The notes beneath the pieces are model-generated. The model did not search any database, was not told the DNA's origin, and saw nothing but the letters and a program-made list of their open reading frames with translations. A DNA stretch of 7,866 bases from Stagnihabitans sp038231775. Its GTDB lineage: Bacteria; Pseudomonadota; Alphaproteobacteria; Rhodobacterales; Rhodobacteraceae. The stretch lies in contig JBBRKS010000180.1 in NCBI GenBank assembly GCA_038231775.1, positions 1-7,866 on the forward strand. Direction: 5' to 3'. The first letter of the stretch is position 1. Every line of letters starts with the position of its first letter. A program made the position numbers and the translations under genes. Shown in pieces: positions 5,966-7,866 of the stretch.

Positions 5966-6256
5966 TTATCGTGTGATGACCGTCGTGTGGCCAAAGGTGC
6001 GGCCCGATCCGGTCACACCAGTTGTGGTCCGGGTGAAGCCACCCAGTGTCCGCATCGAGGTGGCGTCGCGCACCACACTGCCGCCACGCGGCCCGGTCGC
6101 GACCAGATGGGATGAACATTGCACCCCGCCCGTCACCGCCTGACAGGTGCCGGTGCTGACAGCAGTGCCGCCGTTCTGGCCGGTGACGGTGACGGTGCGC
6201 GCCATGGCAGGGGCGGCCAGCAGGATGATCAAAGTGGCAACAATCGAAAGTTTCAT
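5966..6256 (-). CDS. Small exported Gly/Thr/Ser-rich repeat protein, function unknown
   Basis: A 96-residue protein with a clear Sec signal peptide: MKLSIVATLIILLAAPAMA (1-19), with likely cleavage after AMA. The mature part of about 77 residues has no membrane segment and is rich in Gly, Thr, Ser, Val and Arg, like a short beta-rich repeat. A motif T-G-x-x-G-G recurs: TGQNGG (25-30), TGPRGG (54-59) and a degenerate TGVTGSG (79-85), about 25-29 residues apart. Two cysteines (38 and 47) could form a disulfide. The start is the ATG at 6256, with GGAGA 5 nt upstream; an ATG at 6268 would add four residues ahead of the signal peptide and place that ribosome site inside the gene. It lies on the same strand 51 bp before the ECF sigma gene with no visible terminator between, so it is probably co-transcribed or a target of that sigma factor. 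I do not recognise a named family. Confidence 0.75.
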   Translation of the reverse strand: MKLSIVATLIILLAAPAMARTVTVTGQNGGTAVSTGTCQAVTGGVQCSSHLVATGPRGGSVVRDATSMRTLGGFTRTTTGVTGSGRTFGHTTVITR

Positions 6257-6332
6257 GTCATTCTCCATGTTTGGGTATCTGACTGTCTTTACGCAGCCGC
6301 CTCCCGCGCCCTACGCTGCGACATGAAACTTT
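6247..6332. repeat. 13-nt inverted repeat spanning the divergent intergenic region
   Basis: AAAGTTTCATGTC (6247-6259) and its exact reverse complement GACATGAAACTTT (6320-6332) are separated by 60 bp. The left arm contains the start codon of the small exported gene, so the right arm looks like a plus-strand copy of that gene's first codons; TTGCCA follows both arms within a few bases. It may be an old inverted duplication or paired regulatory half-sites. No IS ends or target duplication are visible. Confidence 0.5.
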
Positions 6333-6447
6333 TTTGCCAGCCTACCAAAGTATACCCGGCAAAGTCGCCCCGGCCCCGCTATGGCTGCTGTACCGTGGCA
6401 CTCGAAAGCCTATCTCAAGACCTGCCTTCCCAGAAAGACACCCCGCT

Positions 6448-7719
6448 GTGACCGATCACCCCCTGCGCTATGCCCTTGTCAACGAACTGCACGCCCGGCC
6501 GTTTCCGGTGCTGGCGGTGCCCTCGACCGCCGCGTTCATGGCCCTGATGGAAGAGGACGGTGCGGCGCGCAACCGCGCTGCCGACCGCACCCATCTTCTG
6601 GCCCTGCTGGACCGGCACGGGTCGACCCATCCGCAGCCCGACGCCACCCATTTTTCCGGCCAGATCGGGCGGTCAGAACTGAAATGGGAAAGCCATACCG
6701 AATTTGTGACCTACACCGCCTTCACCCCTGGCGTGTCGGCCCGCCCGTTTGACCCGTTTGAAGCGGAAACCTTCCCCGAGGATTGGCGCAGTGCCGCGCC
6801 GGGCCGGGTTGCAGCCTCTGTCCTCATCCGGATTGAGGTGCAGCCCGCCTCCGAGGATGAGATGATGGCCAAGCTGGAATCGTGGTTTGTGGCCGAAAGC
6901 ATGGCGGTGGCGCGGGTCGTCGATGGTTCGGCGGTGGTGGCCGGTGATTTCAGGATTGATCCGGCCGGGCACATGCGCTTTGCCGTCTTCGTGCGCCCCG
7001 ATACGACGGCGCGCCGGGTGGGCCGCATCGTCCAGCGCCTGTGCGAGGTGGAAACCTACCGCGCCATGTCGATGATGGGCCTGATCAAGGCACGCGAGTT
7101 GACGGCGATCCTGAATACGCTCGACCCGCGCCTGTCTGCCCTTGTAACCGGTCTGGACACCGATCAACGCCCGGCAGAGGCCGCGCTGCATGACCTTCTG
7201 ACCATCGCCTCGGAACTGGAAAGCCTTGCAATGCAAAGCTCTTTCCGGTTCGGGGCGACCCAGGCCTACGAGGCGATTGTGACCCAACGGATCGAAGCGT
7301 TGCGGGAAGAACGGCTTGGCGGGCGACAGACCTTCAACGAATTCATGATGCGGCGCTATGATCCGGCGATGCGCACGGTGAAATCAACCGGCGTGCGGCT
7401 GCATTCGATGGCAGAACGCGCCCAACGCGCCGCCGAACTGTTGCGCACACGGGTTGACGTCGAACGATCGGCCCAGAACCAAGAGTTGCTGGCCTCGATG
7501 GACCGCCGCGCCGACCTTGCCTTACGCCTGCAACACACGGTTGAGGGGTTGTCGGTGGTGGCGATCAGCTATTACGCCCTCAGCCTCGCCTCTTACGTCG
7601 CAGCACCGGTTGTCGAACATTTCGGCATGGAAAAGCCGGTCGCCATGGCCCTGCTGACCCCGCTTGTCATCCTAGGCGTCTGGCTTGCAATCCGGCGTGT
7701 AAAGCAGGCGATGCACTGA
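6448..7719 (+). CDS. DUF3422 family membrane-anchored protein
   Basis: A 423-residue protein of an uncharacterised proteobacterial family. Family hallmarks are the N-terminal HPLRYALVNELHARPFP (4-20), KWESHTEF (79-86) and, near the C-terminus, LLASMDRRADLALRLQ (347-362) running into TVEGLSVVAISYY (364-376). A large soluble, mixed and then mainly helical domain (1-365) precedes two closely spaced membrane helices (about 368-388 and 398-415) and a short basic tail. A long helix ending in a two-helix membrane hairpin recalls the general build of CorA/RMD1-type proteins, but no GMN-type motif is present, so transport is not claimed. I chose the GTG at 6448 because the family N-terminus begins here; a TTG at 6334 would add 38 unrelated-looking residues. 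There is no good ribosome site before the GTG (only AGAAAG), and GTG overlaps the stop of a 42-codon reading frame. A weak -10-like TATACC lies at 6351. Function is unknown. Confidence 0.9.
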   Translation: MTDHPLRYALVNELHARPFPVLAVPSTAAFMALMEEDGAARNRAADRTHLLALLDRHGSTHPQPDATHFSGQIGRSELKWESHTEFVTYTAFTPGVSARPFDPFEAETFPEDWRSAAPGRVAASVLIRIEVQPASEDEMMAKLESWFVAESMAVARVVDGSAVVAGDFRIDPAGHMRFAVFVRPDTTARRVGRIVQRLCEVETYRAMSMMGLIKARELTAILNTLDPRLSALVTGLDTDQRPAEAALHDLLTIASELESLAMQSSFRFGATQAYEAIVTQRIEALREERLGGRQTFNEFMMRRYDPAMRTVKSTGVRLHSMAERAQRAAELLRTRVDVERSAQNQELLASMDRRADLALRLQHTVEGLSVVAISYYALSLASYVAAPVVEHFGMEKPVAMALLTPLVILGVWLAIRRVKQAMH

Positions 7720-7769
7720 CGCCCGGCAAACGCCCCTCATTCAGTGGTCCAGAAATATCCCACGGGGGT

Positions 7770-7792
7770 GCGGGGGTGTGGAAACCCCCCGC
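7770..7792. repeat. GC-rich hairpin between convergent genes
   Basis: GCGGGGG (7770-7776) pairs with CCCCCGC (7786-7792) around a 9-nt loop, in the 82-bp gap where the DUF3422 gene and the minus-strand gene converge. It is preceded by AGAAATATCCCACGGGGGT (7751-7769). No proper T-run follows on either strand, so it is at most an imperfect terminator. From memory, similar AAATATCC-plus-GC-hairpin blocks recur between genes in Rhodobacteraceae, so it may be a dispersed intergenic repeat; I could not verify that. Confidence 0.45.
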
Positions 7793-7801
7793 GTATCACC
7801 G

Positions 7802-7866
7802 TCAGCGAAAACCCGGGTCCAAATCAAAGCGCCACCCCACGCCCAGATAGTTAACCGACACCACCG
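7802..7866 (-). CDS. C-terminal end of a probable outer-membrane beta-barrel protein (partial)
   Basis: The last 21 codons of a minus-strand gene that enters from the right edge: VVSVNYLGVGWRFDLDPGFR then TGA. The alternating hydrophobic/polar pattern and the stretch NYLGVGWRF resemble the last transmembrane beta-strand of small OmpA/OmpW-like barrels, which normally ends in an aromatic residue near the C-terminus. A few extra residues (DLDPGFR) follow. The open frame is short, so coding is inferred from this pattern and the convergent layout. The bulk of the gene is outside the window. Confidence 0.55.
   Translation of the reverse strand, partial: VVSVNYLGVGWRFDLDPGFR

Noticed and set aside
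4907..6115. 402-codon plus-strand open frame opposite the sigma operon
   Set aside because: It is Pro/Arg-rich with no domain pattern and runs antisense to three well-supported genes and part of a fourth. A shadow frame is the simpler reading.
6334..6447. N-terminal extension of the DUF3422 protein from TTG at 6334
   Set aside because: The 38 added residues do not look like the family, codon use is poor, and no ribosome site precedes the TTG. The family N-terminus starts at the GTG at 6448.

Overview
The window looks like a chromosomal segment of an alphaproteobacterium of the Rhodobacteraceae type (Rhodobacter/Roseobacter relatives). The base composition is GC-rich with strong G/C preference at third codon positions. 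The fused PntA subunit is close in style to that of Rhodobacter capsulatus as I remember it. The other genes (kynureninase, DUF3422 protein, a compact ECF sigma operon) also fit that family. This assignment is made from memory of protein families, not from a search. No tRNA, rRNA, CRISPR array, insertion sequence or phage gene is visible.

Layout: (1) kynU, kynureninase, on the minus strand (8-1204), its stop overlapping a possible ATG of a next gene that leaves the window. (2) A 255-bp divergent intergenic region (1205-1459) with two inverted repeats, one stable hairpin and a candidate pntA promoter. (3) pntA-pntB on the plus strand (1460-4414), the two subunits of proton-translocating NAD(P) transhydrogenase. 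(4) A hairpin at 4438-4466 with T-rich flanks on both strands, which can end pntAB and also the operon converging on it. (5) A minus-strand operon read from about 6256 down to 4600: a small secreted Gly/Thr/Ser-rich protein, then an ECF sigma factor, a one-pass membrane protein in the anti-sigma position, and a membrane-anchored Metal_resist-type periplasmic protein. The last three genes are joined by two exact 4-bp ATGA overlaps. (6) A 191-bp divergent region (6257-6447) carrying a 13-nt inverted repeat. (7) A DUF3422 membrane-anchored protein on the plus strand (6448-7719). (8) A GC-rich hairpin, followed by the last 21 codons of a minus-strand gene whose end looks like the final strand of an outer-membrane beta-barrel protein.

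How the genes work together: kynU belongs to tryptophan/kynurenine catabolism and pntAB to NADPH supply; they share only a divergent control region. The most interesting unit is the four-gene sigma locus. It has the logic of a CnrYXH-type envelope or metal sensing switch (periplasmic sensor, membrane anti-sigma, ECF sigma), but the middle protein shows no anti-sigma motif I recognise, the sensor lacks an obvious CnrX-like metal site, and a small repeat-bearing exported protein precedes the sigma gene. That small protein may be a target, a co-sensor or the signal of the system; the sequence alone does not decide.
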